From Primula veris (lineage: Eukaryota; Streptophyta; Magnoliopsida; Ericales; Primulaceae): 64,000 bases of DNA. The position numbers and the translations under genes are program-made. The DNA is taken from assembly GCA_963682055.1 (NCBI GenBank), contig OY821740.1, positions 20,314,814-20,378,813 of the forward strand. The letters are read 5' to 3'. The notes under the pieces were generated by a model. The model did not search any database. It was not told the DNA's origin and worked only from the letters and a program-made list of their open reading frames with translations. Below, piece by piece: positions 12,367 to 24,479 of the stretch; positions within the stretch are counted from its first letter, which is position 1; every line of letters begins with the position of its first letter.

Positions 12367-12491
12367 GATCGGTCGTTTTCTACAGTCGATCGGTCGTTTT
12401 CTGAGAAACGATCGGTCGTTTTTTCGACGTCCTCACTGGAAGAATTTGGACAAAAAATGATCGGTCGTTTTTGTCCAGTCGATCGGTCGTT
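12367..12491 (-). promoter_or_regulatory. Five-copy 11-bp motif array in U3
   Basis: The sequence GATCGGTCGTT (AACGACCGATC on the element's own strand) starts at 12367, 12388, 12410, 12459 and 12481. The spacings are 21, 22, 49 and 22 bp, close to whole turns of the helix. The array sits 118-240 bp upstream of the TATA-like box, the usual place for retrotransposon enhancer repeats. The binding factor is unknown. Confidence 0.5.
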
Positions 12492-14826
12492 CTTCAGTTT
12501 TCTCAATTTTCTCGTTAAACTTCAAAAGCCCGTAACTTCTTCGTTTTAGCTCCGATTCTGGTTCCGCTTGAACCTGTGGCTTCGTTTTTCTGTGCTCTAT
12601 CTTTCTGGCATTCTGAAATTTACAAATTCTCTTTCTGGAAAAGACAAGCATTATATCATCGAAATAGAGAAATCGTCAAATCATTAAAAACATAATCAAC
12701 GTTATAATAAAAATCAATTATTGAACCCCATGGTTCAACAGGATGTGTAGCGGATTGATCTGATGGCTCCAAGATTGCCCTTCAGAACAGCCACAGACTC
12801 GGACAAGTTTCGCGCATCCCATATTCTACAAGTCTTGTCTTGGTTTCCGGTGGCAAAAGTGTAGCCATTAGGATGCCACGCGGATGCAAACGAAAAATCT
12901 AAGTGGCCGGCCAAAGTTTCAATTGTCTGCAATAAAATATTGTAAAAGTCCAATATTCTTTTAAGAGCTCTACCAAAAATGGAGTATGAAATTGTTACTA
13001 GGGCTACATGTTTCTGGTCCTGCTAGGTCAACAGAGCATACTTCCATGTCAGCATCCTACGTGGCATATTGGATTAGATGAAAAAGAATTGCAAACTTCC
13101 TCTAGCGTGTGGAGTTTTGCTATAATATTTTTTTTTCAAATCAAGCCTAGCTCATAGAATTGCTATTATGTAGACCGTGGTCTGGAGTTTCAAAGTAAAG
13201 AATCCAGATTTGTTGTTTCTTTAAGGGAGGTTAAAACGATAATTAAGTGCAATAAAATAGTACCTTTCCGCTGTTAGCATCCACCAATAAAGCATCTGGA
13301 TTATCTCCAACTATGACAAGATACTTTCCGTCAGGACTCATTGATGTATGCTGCGAGACATACAAAATACTAGTTGAAAATTTAAAAAACTTACGTTATT
13401 TACGTGTAGTTTATAACATAACTTTAAAACACCAAGAACAGGTTTTTTTTTGGGTATTTTTATAGATAATATTCCCTTGTTCTTATAGAAACTTATGTTA
13501 GCATTTACAACAGCTAATATAGCAAAAATACTGAAAAAGAAATGCTTACATTCACTGGCCAAGGATAGCGAAAATGATTCGTTAGTTGAAATATTTCCAT
13601 ATCAAAGTCTCTTAACTCCACAATCATTGTTACAAGCTGTGAAATGAAGTGCGCCACTAGAAAATGCAAAATTTAACCTCAGTATGATTGATTAAAACTT
13701 AAAAGAAAACTTTGAGTGAAAAACAATGTTTTAAAACGCAAAATGGTCGCTAAAGCCATTTTGGGAGAGCTTCCCTGAAGCGCTTGAAGCTAAAGCATAA
13801 GCTTTACAAGAAAAACAGATCTAATCCATATATATATGTGTGTGTGCACCCTCAACTACTCATAAAGACAAATATAAAAGAGCAAAACTCATAATTGAAA
13901 ATTCAAGAAAATAATTAAGCTTGAATGAGAGTTTCTTTTATTTATGACTATTGCTCCAGGTAATCTAACACCGTGCGTGTGTGTTTGTGTTGGGGGGTGT
14001 AATATACAATATGAGGTGTGAATAATTTATTCATAGAAATGTTAGGAAGTATAGAAGACACCGCTTTTTTCCTCTTCCTAGTTTCTTTTAAAGAAATTTG
14101 TTTGCATACATTGTTCATTTATAAGTGGTTATTTTAAGTTTCTGGTCCTGCAGATCATTATTGATGATATTTTCTTTAAGAGAGAGTTGCTAATCTATAT
14201 TGTAGTTGATTGAGAGCACTGATATCCATAGTCAAAGATGTGATGAGAAGCTCTATCTCTATGATTTTAAATAAGGGAATTTTTTTTAACAAAGCAAGTG
14301 ATGCATTTTCTACAAGTCAACATCGACAATAAATATGAAGCTTCTCCTTTTATTGTTTATCTAAGAGGCTACAAGGTGCCTATCGATTAGAATGCCGACT
14401 ATAGTTTTTCGCTCAGTTCTTTAAGCTGTAGCCACTACTATTACTACTACTACTACGGTTCCATGCTCAATTGAGTTTGCGCTCTAGTGTTTGGACAAAT
14501 TTGTGAGCGTTACATGAAGTATTTTTTAAAACTAAAACTCAATCTTTTGAGCCCTAAAACCTCGAAATGTTTAAAATCATTTCTTTTAGCTTTTCGAGCT
14601 TTACATCAAAAGTATAAATAAAAAAAACTTTCGAGCTTAAGGTAAAAAAGTTAGCCACAAAACATTTAAGGGGAGTTTTTTAATACGCATTGGTGAAAAA
14701 CAGTAGAGGATGAAATGGATACCTTAGAGTAGTATAGATCTCAATTGCATTAGTGATTGCATTATCTTCATAAGAAGTTCTCGTGCAGAAAGAAATTCTA
14801 GGTCTATCCAAGTACTGCATTATTAA

Positions 14827-14830
<4 letters not shown>

Positions 14831-14862
<32 letters not shown>
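14831..14862. repeat. (TA)n microsatellite in a WD40 intron
   Basis: An uninterrupted run of about 16 TA units lies just upstream, in the direction of transcription, of the 14814-14723 exon. Confidence 0.8.
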
Positions 14863-14866
<4 letters not shown>

Positions 14867-15897
14867 CTCGAATTGCACGTAGAAGCGTATATATAAAATC
14901 TTGAAACACCACAGATGAATATTCAAATCAAAAACCTTAATTTCAGTTTATTTTCTATGTAGAAGAATATATGGTTCTCTTATCTACTAGGCTGGCATTC
15001 AGTTACATTGTAAAGTGTAAACTACCAAAGTCTATATACATATTCCATTTCAATTTTCCAATATCTCTACAGTTCATCAATCCTAACTCTTATCTTTAAA
15101 AGACTACTAATTTCCAGATATCTTAAACTTAGCCATCATTACATGAATACAGACATGTTTCGTAAAGCAAGCACAATGCAAATTCGACAAAGTTTTGATG
15201 TGACCGTCTCTCAGCAACACAGGACACTCCTACGTGTCAGATTGTAAGATGAACAAGTACAGATAAGAAAAAATACATTACCAGACCTTATTTCGTCTTC
15301 CAGATTCAGTTTTGTCTCTGTATTGTATTTTTTAGCAGTTTCAGTTGTACAATTTTAACTCCATTTTCTTACAATGAGATCACAGCATTATCAAATTTAC
15401 AGTACACGCACTGCGTCTGCCCCATCAGCTAGTATGAATACATTTAAGGAAGGTATTTAAGCCAGATTCACAGTCAAATACTTTCAACAAAACAAGTAGT
15501 ATCACACTACAGGAGCAAATAAACTTTACAGCCGGTGCTTACCGATGCTCTAAATTGTTATTAAAAAAAACAAGGTCTGTGTGAGCCCTTCTAACAAGCT
15601 TCCAGGATATTTCTACATAAACATGAAAAAAACACTTTATTTAAAATGACAAGAAATACAAACGTTCTCTGTTGCTGATAAAGGGGAATGGTGTAAATAG
15701 AAAAAAGAGAACACACACCTCACATGGAGCTACATGTCCTGAAACATTGAGAATCTCTTTCTTGTCACATTTTAATGAAGACCAATGATTAACCGAATAG
15801 TTTGACATAAAGAAAACATCATGCTTTGATGTTGCCCATACCAAGTTTCTTAACTGCGAATATAGACATGAGTTCGATTACATACAATCACGATTCA

Positions 15898-16312
15898 CAG
15901 CTAGTACTGGGATTTTTTTTCCCAAAAAAACCAAAACGAAGCGGGAACCAAATCGAAGTAGATTTTCAGTTTGGTTTCGGACTACATTTCCGAAAACAAA
16001 AAATAACCAAACAGAACCGGAAAACCAAATAACCAAAACAATTAAATTTAATGCTAGTGTTAGAAATATATTTAAATTTAAAGTTGTTTTTGTGCTAGAC
16101 ATTGAATTTGTCTAAGAACTTATTTATAATGTGTTTGAGAAAAAAACATGCTTAATTTTTATTTTGTAATTATAGTGGAAACCCGAAAATAACCTAAACC
16201 GTAGCCAAAAGGTTTTCGTTTGGTTCAGTTTCACATTAAAAAAACATCAAAACTGAACAAAAAACGAATCGTTTAATGTTCGGTTTTTGTTTGTTACCGA
16301 TCCCTATTCATA
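15898..16312. other. Possible TE remnant with GGTTTTCGG-type words in a WD40 intron
   Basis: The segment contains many AACCGAAA/GGTTTTCGGTTT-type words on both halves and ends in ACCGATCCCTA, a pattern often seen in short plant DNA-transposon derivatives. I could not define matching termini or a target duplication, so only the anomalous composition is supported. It lies in the long intron between the 17107 and 15853 exons. Confidence 0.3.
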
Positions 16313-17734
16313 TCCCTTTCGTATACTTCCACAAACAAATTGATATACATTCATTTAAGAAGAAATATGATGCACAATAATGCTGTAATGTGAGCCATAA
16401 TAACCTCAGTCCTCAATGGAAAACCAAAATACTTAAATCGGTACGTTTTTTTCCCTTCAGCAAGGAAATTTTCCAAAAATGTGAAAACACGTCAAGACCA
16501 ATATAAAATATGAAATTAACTGTAAGCTCTTCAATTACCCATGTATTTTTGTTTCTTCCGTGACTTCAAAGTTTAATAGGGTTGTTTTTTGACATCGTCG
16601 ATGCTTCTACTTTCTTCATTCTTTTTTTTAAAAAATAGACGTGATTAATTAACAACTGGTTCGCTCTCTAAAAATATGTGAGAAAGGCATTTATTCAGTC
16701 ATATCATAACAGCATACATCGATGTTTTCCTTGTTAAATGAATCAAGACAGTGTCTCGCATGATTCTAAATTTTGTAATTAAGATGCATACAATTGAGAG
16801 ACAAAACAAAAATAATATGCGAAAAATACACCCTCATCAAAATTCAAAAAAATGCTGTGGCTTTTAAAGAAATAGTAATAAAATACCATCTCCAAAACAA
16901 AATACACGGTTCATGAAACCAAACCACGAAGTTGGGCCAACCTAAAAATTCATATTTTCACCAGAACTTGACAAACTAAAAATCATGGGTCGATCAAATG
17001 CGTCCAAGTTAATTCTGCACTACAAACAAAACACAACTGACAGTAACTAGTAAACATCTAACTAAAAAGAACTGAACAAAATTGCCATTGACAAGTGATA
17101 ACAAACCTGGAAATGAATTATCGTTGGTCTTACTGCTCTGGAATTATAACTAAACTTGTAATGCATTTCCCCTTTCTTCGTAGCCTTGCATTCCTATCTT
17201 CAAAAAAGATGACATTTGACAAGGATCTTTAGCATGCAAACGAATACGTACAAGGCTTTTAAAGTTCAAAAAAAACTGTTAAGCCTACTTTTCCCGAAGA
17301 TTCTCCAGATAGAGGGATGCTCTCATAGTTCTTGTACTGTTTTAACCGGTTTTCTTTATACTTGTCCTTTCAATATCTTTGCATTCTTGAGCTTCGGCAG
17401 CAGTTATATCTGCCATCTTATTGCTCTAAACAAAATTACTATCAAAGTGTTAATACTACGAGATATTCAAAGAGTATAAGACACCACTTTAAAATAACGG
17501 GTTGTGCTTTAAATAGATTCAAAGATATGATTCGCGGGGTAGCTGGTGCAAGATATGAGATCACTACGGCACAAGAATGAAAATAATGAATAATTTAACT
17601 AAAATGACAGTAATCTTAAGCACAAAGTTGCTGCAATTGATAATGTGACAATCAAATAAATTACTTTGAAATTTGTTAATCAAGATAGGGGGTTTCACTA
17701 GTTCAACTCCTAGTATATTAACTTTAAAATAGTA

Positions 17735-17968
17735 CTCCCTCCGTACCAATTTATAAGGAATTTTAGGGATAGCTGCAATTTTGCAATGCGGAATTATTGC
17801 ATTTCAAAAGTCGGAATTGTAATTTAAAAAGTTATTCATCTAATTTAATATGTTAACTATATGACTAACTTTTAAAATTTACAATTCCGGCAATTAAATT
17901 ACAGCAATTTCGGATTGCAAAATTGCACGTTATCTCCAAAATTTCCTTATAAATTGGGACAAAATGAG
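17735..17968. mobile_element. Stowaway-like MITE
   Basis: The left end TACTCCCTCCGTACC is the hallmark Stowaway terminus (Tc1/mariner-derived), with TA before it. The right end is the inverted, more diverged copy: CCAATTTATAAGGAA is shared, with about 20 of 26 bases matching overall. The internal arms are also complementary, so nearly the whole 234-bp element folds into a hairpin. It lies a few hundred bases upstream of the WD40 remnant. Confidence 0.75.
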
Positions 17969-18203
17969 CATTATTTTTTAATAGGGTACGTTACAAAAAT
18001 TTATTTTGCACGTGCCAACTCTATTTTGCAGTGGTTTGTATTGTAGTAAGTAATACCCAGTTTGTTTATTTTATTATTTTATATCAAACTAAACTAGATA
18101 ATCAATACAGATATGCACAGAGGGGTTGTATATAATAAAGATCAAACAGAGAAGCCCTAGAATTGAGAAATGTAGGCCTAGCTCCTCAATTAATCGATTA
18201 TAA

Positions 18204-18310
18204 TAGTGTGTGAATAAAATCCGGGATTTTGATTTTTAGTTATAAGAGTTGCATTTAATTGACCTTTGATCAGAGTGTGTGAATAAAATCCGGGATTTTG
18301 ATTTTTAGCT
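18204..18310. repeat. 70-bp-period direct duplication
   Basis: A block of about 35 bp beginning AGTGTGTGAATAAAATCC occurs at 18204 and again at 18274, with near identity. It is noncoding and of unknown origin. Confidence 0.7.
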
Positions 18311-18555
18311 ATAATAATAAATTGGAATAAAGAATTGTCGGGCGACCAGATCGCAATAAGAGAGATAAAATAGAGGTTAAGTTGATACCTTTATTGGTGG
18401 CTTTGATGGAAAAATAGTAGTAAAATTATTGGTAAACAAATACAGATTTTGACATATTTTATTACTTTTTATGGCTTAATTGAAGTATTTGATATAAATA
18501 CGAAAGTGATAGAATAACCTTGGCAAGCGATCTCTTTACCGCATAATATGCGAAA

Positions 18556-20810
18556 GTGACATCGCTAAGACTGTTCTCCCCGTCGTTAGGGGGAGATTTG
18601 CACGTTACCGTTGATAAGGAACGACGTGAATTAACGTGGCATGTACCCACTATGTCTCATCTAGATCCCCCAACTGCACATAGTAATAAGGAAGTGCGGA
18701 GAATCCTAGGTCTGCAAAATGTTGCAAATCAAATGTCAGACGCATTTAATGACCTAGCGAATGTCACGAGATCACATATACCTGCTGCAAATGTGCCTGC
18801 AAGGATAGACGTCCCAGTGAGACGCCGTGTTCCGGTTGAACACGTTGCTCCGGTTGTACCCACCGAGCAAAGGACGCTGCCGTCGGCCGTTCAGTCCGCC
18901 GCCCTTCCGAAAAAAAGAGGAAGGCCGTCCGGTTCCAAGGATGTTCTGCCTCGAAAGAGGAGAAATCCTGTCGCATCTGTTTTGCCACATGAGATCATTA
19001 AGGATCACGGTGATGTATTAGAGGAGCGTGTTCCAGATGAAACACCAGTTCCTAATCATCACGATAACCTCGAAATATCTGTCGATTATGCTAGTTTAGA
19101 CGATATTTTGAAGCGAAACGAGACTGTCATCGATGATGTGTTCATATACGCAGTGGCCACTGACATTATGAACAATGATGACATGGAACCTCGTACCGTT
19201 GCTGAGTGTCAGCGAAGAACGGACTGGCCTCAATGGAAACAAGCAATCCAGGCTGAATTGGATTCCTTAACGAAACGAAGGGTGTTTGGACCTGTCGCTC
19301 CAACACCACCCAATGTTAGACCAGTTGGTCATAAATGGGTTTTCGTAAGGAAGCGTGATGAGAATAATGAGATTGTTAGATACAAAGCTCGCCTTGTGGC
19401 GCAAGATTTCTCTCAACGCCCTGGAATTGATTACGATGAGATGTATTCTCCCATAATGGACGTTATAACATTCCGCTACTTAATCAGTTTAGTAGTTTCC
19501 AAAAAACTGAATATGCAGCTCATGGATGTATCTCTACGGGGATCTGGACACAGAGATTTACATGAGAGTCCCTGATGGACTTAAGTTGCCTGAATCAAGT
19601 AGTTCCCAGCCACAGAACACGTTCTCGATTAGACTGAGACGATCACTATATGGATTAAAACAATCCGGACGGATGTGGTATAACCGTCTAAGTGAATACT
19701 TGATCGGCGTGGGATATGTTAATAATGAACTATGCCCATGCGTGTTTATAAAGAAATCCACTTCAGGATATGCGATTATCGCAGTCTATGTAGATGATAT
19801 GAATCTCATAGGAACCTCGAAAGAGTTGTTCGAAACTGCTGAAATCCTGAAGAAGGAATTCGAGATGAAAGATCGGGAAGACACGGTATTGCCTCGGCCT
19901 GCAGATCGAGCACCGTACAGATGGAATTTTAGTCCATCAAGAAAGCTACACCCAAAAGGTGTTGAGGCGCTTTAGTCATAGTGATGCTAAGCCGTCCTCT
20001 ACTCCCATGGTCGTCCGCTCTCTAGACATTAATAAGGACCCTTTCCGTCCAAAGGAGGACGATGAAGAGATACTGAGCCCTGAGTGTTCATATCTGGGTG
20101 CAATAGGCGCACTATTGTACTTGGCCCAATGTACTAGACCGGACATCTCGTTTGCTGTGAATTGTCTAGCTCGACACAGCAGCGCGCCAACACGCCGCCA
20201 CTGGACTGGCATAAAAGACATTTTCCGTTATCTTAGAGGTACTACGGACATGGGCTTATTCTATCCCTTTGCGTCGAGTGGATCTAGCTCCATTGATCCT
20301 TGAAACAACGCAACCCTTGTCGGCTATGCAGATGCTGGTTTCTTATCAGACCCGCACAAGGGACGTTCCCAATCTGGTTATGTCTTTACCATTGGGAACA
20401 CGGCGATATCCTGGAGGTCTCGTAAACAGACTCTAGTGGCCACTTCGACTAACCACTCTGAGCTACTCGCGCTCTATGAGGCCACTAGAGAGTGTGTCTG
20501 GCTTCGAGCAGTTATTGGCCATATTCGAAGTACCTGTGATCTAGCTTACGATCATGATGAACCAGTTGTTATTTATGAGGACAACACCGCTGTGATTGAT
20601 CAAGCGAAGCATGGTTACATCAAAGGTGATGCCACTAAGCATATCTCGCCAAAGTTGTTCTTTACACATGAACAACAAACCCTTCAAAAGATTGAAGTAA
20701 AGCATATTGGTTCATAGAATAACCACGCTGACTTGTTCACCAAGTCACTGCCAATGCATTCTTTTCAGAAGCACGTACGGGCGATTGGCCTACGTAGGCT
20801 ATCTGAGCTA
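18556..20810 (+). pseudogene. Copia-2 pol fragment (RT and RNase H)
   Basis: Frame segments at 18556-19575, 19526-19870, 19875-20303, 20304-20717 and 20718-20810 give, in order: a linker rich in P/R/K; the RT start (HKWVFVRKRD, YKARLVAQDF); SLYGLKQSGRMWYNRL; the catalytic AVYVDDMNL; and RNase H blocks (CTRPDISFAVN, SGYVFTIGNTAISW, HSELLALYEATREC, VVIYEDNTAVI, HADLFTKSLP). Copia polymerases normally lie downstream of integrase. Breaks: frameshifts near 19526 and 19873 and in-frame stops at about 20301 and 20715. The polyprotein cannot be made. Confidence 0.85.
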
Positions 20811-20879
20811 CCTTAGAGCGACATTTTATGTCGGAGTCGAAATCCTCGTACCCTGTCGTGTGCAAGTGAGGGGGAGCAT

Positions 20880-21330
20880 CATGTTGTATGCATGTGTACT
20901 CTTTTTGTCCTTAGTACAAGGTTTTTCCCACTGGGTTTTTCTTGACAAGGTTTTTAGCGAGACACGTTCCCTGTAATACCTCACTAAGGATTGCCGAAAT
21001 CAGGGGGAGTATCCTGTCGTATAATTCTTACCATTGTGTACTCTTTTGTCTTCGACCAGAGTTTTTTCCCACTGGGTTTACTCTGGCAAGGTTTTGATGA
21101 GGCACCTGTTTTGTGGTTGATCCTCTACGACTACCACTGTTGCACTCTTTTTTCTTCGATCAGAGATTTTCCCATTGGGTTTGCTCTGACAAGGTTTTGA
21201 TGAGGCATATTGTTTGTGGTTAGTTACTTACATAGTATTTTGGCATATATCATTCGGCTACACAATTTCTCTTAGGTACCGGTTTTGTCACACACTGGGT
21301 TTTCCGGCCCTAAGGTTTTTATGTGGTTAG
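20880..21330 (+). repeat. Copia-2 3' region 'CACTGGGTTT' repeats
   Basis: Four imperfect units with (C/T)CCCACTGGGTTT and AAGGTTTTxATGAGGCA precede the 3' LTR, matching 7190-7620 of Copia-1. Confidence 0.6.
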
Positions 21331-21397
21331 CACTGCGAATGAACTCGACTCAGATCGACTGCATGAAGAGAAGAATTCAAGACGTCCAAAGGGGGAG

Positions 21398-21600
21398 TGT
21401 TGTAAGATTATTGGACCTTGGACTTTTACTTTATGGGCTCAAGTGGGCTTGTAACCCTAACCCTCTATCTATATAAAGAGGGCTAGGGGTCTTATATTTT
21501 ATCATTCATTCACATATTCATTCATAAAAAAGATCATACTGTTCTCCTCTCTCTCTACTTCTGTCTCCCTAAATACCTAGCTAATAGTTGTATTACAACA
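21398..21600 (+). repeat. Copia-2 3' LTR
   Basis: This 203-bp LTR begins TGTTGTAAGATTATTGG after the purine tract and ends ATTACAACA. It has a TATATAAA-like box near 21471-21478. Its start resembles the Copia-1 LTR (TGTTGTAGGATATTATTGG) but the remainder is distinct. No matching 5' LTR is in the window. Confidence 0.75.
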
Positions 21601-21934
21601 AGTATAAAATTTTACATATTTTATTGCTTTTTAGGGCTTCATTAGATTATGGTCCCCATAGTTCTCCGTAAAGTTCAATTGACAAGTATTATGCGTGAAC
21701 TGCAAAGTATGACAGACAGATGTATCGGTTGAATCTCTAACATACGTTATGTAACAACCTATTTTAACTTATGTTAACTTATGTGTGATATACTCGTGGA
21801 TCAGTTCATTAGAAAACAACCTGTTTTAAGGGCTAAATAGGTAATAACCATTGATTTTTTAATTTGTTTGAGTAGAAAATGTTTTTTTTAAAAAGTATTT
21901 GTTTATGTGAATTTGTAATTCTATATATGATATT

Positions 21935-22810
21935 GGCCTTGTTTGGTCGCGTCTTTTAGGTTGAAAAATATACTTTTTGTAATGAGGTTGAAAAATATAT
22001 TTTTTCTGTTTAATTTTTAGTAACTAAATAATGTTTGTTGAACACTATAAAATATATTTTCATTCCAATGTTGTTTAGTAAAATATGTTTACTTTTATTT
22101 TTTGAGTAAAAATGAATGGTGTATTTCAATTAATAGAATCAAACAAAATAATTAATTAGCAAAAAACATTTCATTGAAAGATTAAAAAGATACCAAATTA
22201 GAAAAATAAATTTCATATACTTTTTTTGTTGGAGATTTGTCATGTTTAGCTGTATTTAGGGTTATTCCTAGTACCAAACACAAATGTCTATGTTAATAAT
22301 AATTGTATCGGAATCACAGCGAAAATAATCAAATGGTTTTACCAAAATAAACTTGATGTACTTGAGGATTCAAATTCTAATTATAAAAAGTATAAATCTA
22401 TATGTTTCTGGCACCAAGGGGTCATTTTATCCTAATTTACAGCTTAAAACAAACATGATATAGTGGTAATGGTATAAATGTACATGGTGCATAACTGCAT
22501 ATATAACCAAAAGCTTACGATCATAGCCAAAAAACTATGAACCTAATTTTCATATTTTTTTGTAAAATATACAAGTTTTTCCCTTATTGTAATTTATCTT
22601 TTCAAAACAATTACAAACAAAGTTAATATAGAATAACTACAGTGTCAAAAAGCAATTTACTTTCATAAGTAACATAAACTTTACTTTTGATAAGTCATAT
22701 GAAATGGGGTTTACTTTTTTAAAAAGTAAGTTTTTTGAATTACAACCAAATAACATTTTACTTATCATAAGTAAGATTAAGTAAAAAGTAAGAATCAACC
22801 AAATAAGGCC
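21935..22810. mobile_element. Putative PIF/Harbinger-like TIR element
   Basis: The left terminus GGCCTTGTTTGGTCG and the reverse complement of the right terminus, GGCCTTATTTGGTTG, match at 13 of 15 bases. A 3-bp ATT occurs on both sides (21932-21934, 22811-22813). A GGCCTTGTTTGG end with a 3-bp duplication resembles Tourist/Harbinger MITEs, although the usual target is TWA. The 876-bp interior has no transposase and is AT-rich. Confidence 0.45.
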
Positions 22811-24249
22811 ATTGTCGAAGGTAGATCTTGTAAATCGGACTTTCCTTTCTTCAATACATTCTTTCTTATTTGAAACTTACCATCGCGAGTATGAAACAAA
22901 TATACGTAAAAGGATTAACTTCCCCCGACAGATGCCTACATTGCCGGTTGTTATAATTTTTATCATATAGGATGAAATGGGTATCCGTTCGATCAAGCCT
23001 GGTAACGGTGAATTTGAAAAGAAAATATTGGAACCAAAAGCCTTGAAGTTCATATAGAACCCCAGCAACTCCCAAGCGTCATACTAAATGCAGATAGAGA
23101 GTGATAAAGATAACAATAATCTGGGGTGATATTGTCACGTTTTTCGCCCTAAATCAATTATGAGTGTTAATGTGAGCTTATTTTGGGTTAAAAGAAAGAT
23201 TAAATGTTTAATAAAACAGTCGTGGTTGCTCTTAGGAAAGCAACTAAATGTAGATCAGCTAGTAGGGCTTGAGTTTTAGGACACAAATCATTCAAAGCGG
23301 ACTTGTCTCCAATACTCGCTCTTAAAATCAACTTTGTCCTTAGGGCCAAGCTCAAAATTCCTGTTTTGTAGACATGTCTTCTTTCCACGACGTAGCTGAA
23401 CCTCGAGTACACTTCTCCAACTCCTCAAATTTGAATACTTTCGCATCGTAGGATCCCCCACCCAAACCAAACTTTTCGAATAAACATGTCAAATAAGCCA
23501 ACGACTTCCTCAATCGAGCTCCATATGAAAAGTGAACCCTATAATCCATACAAGAGTCAACATTGGCTCAATACAACACATCAATCAGATCACTTAGTTT
23601 TTTAACAAGCTGTGCATACTGAGAAAGCGTTTTGTATAAAGTCTTGAAAATCGGGGTAAAAGATGGACAAATTATTTAGCCCTCTTCGAAGACATAAATC
23701 ATGGTCCTCTTCATCATTCATAGGCCGACACGTGTTATGTAGGCCAATCTCATAGTGAATTTTATTGTGTACTTTAATAATTAAAAAAATCCTTACCAAT
23801 TCAGAGCTATACTTCTATGTTTTCATTTGATAATAATTATTCGCCCGGATCATAGAAAGGGTCAATCCTAATTAACCATTTGAACATTCTCTTACAGACG
23901 GGGGTGATCAGTGGGTTCAGATTATTAAGCCCAATGAAAAATTGTTGTCAAATTTAAAAAAGATTAAAATGGGACCGGTAATTATAATTAAATAAAAAAC
24001 ATTATTTGACCAACAATGGTTTTTAAAAGGTGAGAGTTGAACATTCATACTTCTTATTTTAACAGTACAGTAGTAATTTTTTTTTTTTGAAATAACAGTG
24101 CGGTATAATATTTGAGGTGATTTTGAGTAGAATATCCAATTAAGTTAAAAAAAATTAATCGCTTGATTTTATATGATTTATATTTTATACAATCTTCCTT
24201 TAGAACAAATTTAAGTAATTTTTCTTGTTGTATTCTAATTAGACAATTG
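22811..24249. other. Intergenic DNA, no supported gene
   Basis: Short minus-strand frames around 22866-23075 and 23200-23799 are open but show no recognisable domain, no consistent splice sites and frame changes. They may be remnants of an unidentified element. Nothing else was seen. Confidence 0.45.
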
Positions 24250-24375
24250 TATGCACTTTTGACTAATTATATGCACTTTCGACTGAACTATATGTACTTT
24301 TATTGAACTATATACGCTTTTGACTAAACTATACGTACTTTTGACTGAACTATATGCACTTTCAGCTCATTTAGA
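24250..24375. repeat. 21-bp tandem repeat
   Basis: About six imperfect copies of a 20-21-bp unit of the type ATGCACTTTTGACTGAACTAT lie head to tail. They are noncoding. Confidence 0.65.
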
Positions 24376-24479
24376 TTAAAAAAAATGCACATTTTCATGT
24401 AAAAACCACTTTTTGTATAAAAAAAAAATCACTTTTTAATGGAAAAAGTGTTTTTTTAATGAAAAAACAGATTTTTCGG

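Larger units (their letters stand above)
8353..12740 (-). mobile_element. Truncated minus-strand copia element (LTR, PBS, gag)
   Basis: Reading the minus strand gives an LTR (12740 to 11553), a primer-binding site complementary to initiator Met tRNA (TGGTATCAGAGC, 11550-11539), then gag (11490 to 8353). Pol and the 3' LTR are absent, so the element is truncated on its 3' side. The LTR begins exactly where the WD40 exon stops at 12741. A LINE is nested inside gag. No target duplication can be checked because the other terminus is gone. Confidence 0.8.
11553..12740 (-). repeat. 5' LTR of the minus-strand copia element
   Basis: This 1188-bp LTR has TGTTG/CAACA termini. Read on the minus strand it begins TGTTGAACC at 12740 and ends CCAACA at 11553. 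It contains a run of 16 G (plus strand) at 11582-11597 near its inner end. A TATA-like box (TATATAAA, minus strand) lies at 12242-12249, and five copies of an 11-bp motif sit upstream of it. ORFs within it (for example 12243-12506) are not genes. Confidence 0.75.
12741..17416 (-). pseudogene. WD40-repeat (transducin-like) gene, truncated by an LTR
   Basis: At least eight minus-strand exons can be read with canonical borders: about 17416-17289, 17193-17107, 15853-15719, about 15612-15571, 14814-14723, 13656-13550, 13350-13264 and 12926-12741. The peptides (YNSRAVRPTIIHFQ; LRNLVWATSKHDVFFMSNYS; SYEDNAITNAIEIY; HTSMSPDGKYLVIVGDN; GNQDKTCRIWDARNLSE) match the order of a conserved plant WD40 family. 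In its usual members a WD40 propeller follows an acidic N-terminus. Defects: part of the exon near 17330 is missing, the 15571 exon loses its continuation, and one extra base shifts the frame near 13600. The last visible exon stops at ...RYTS where the LTR begins at 12741. The remaining WD repeats are not in the window. No promoter could be assigned. Confidence 0.8.
18516..21600 (+). mobile_element. Copia-2: 5'-truncated copia element related to Copia-1
   Basis: The element starts abruptly at a point equivalent to 4930 in Copia-1, near the integrase/RT linker. It contains RT and RNase H, a purine tract (GGGGGAG, 21391-21397) and a 203-bp 3' LTR. The 5' LTR, gag, protease and most of integrase are absent. 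It is far less mutated than Copia-1, so the two are separate insertions of related families, not a duplication of one copy. Confidence 0.85.

Noticed and set aside
12243..12651. Two minus-strand ORFs with repeated NDRS motifs
   Set aside because: They translate the U3 motif array of the LTR, in its regulatory region.
18764..19021. Minus- and alternative-frame ORFs in the Copia-2 linker
   Set aside because: They are shadow frames of the plus-strand pol fragment.
22866..23799. Several overlapping short minus-strand ORFs
   Set aside because: No domain, no splice pattern and inconsistent frames; not enough to call a gene or a named element.
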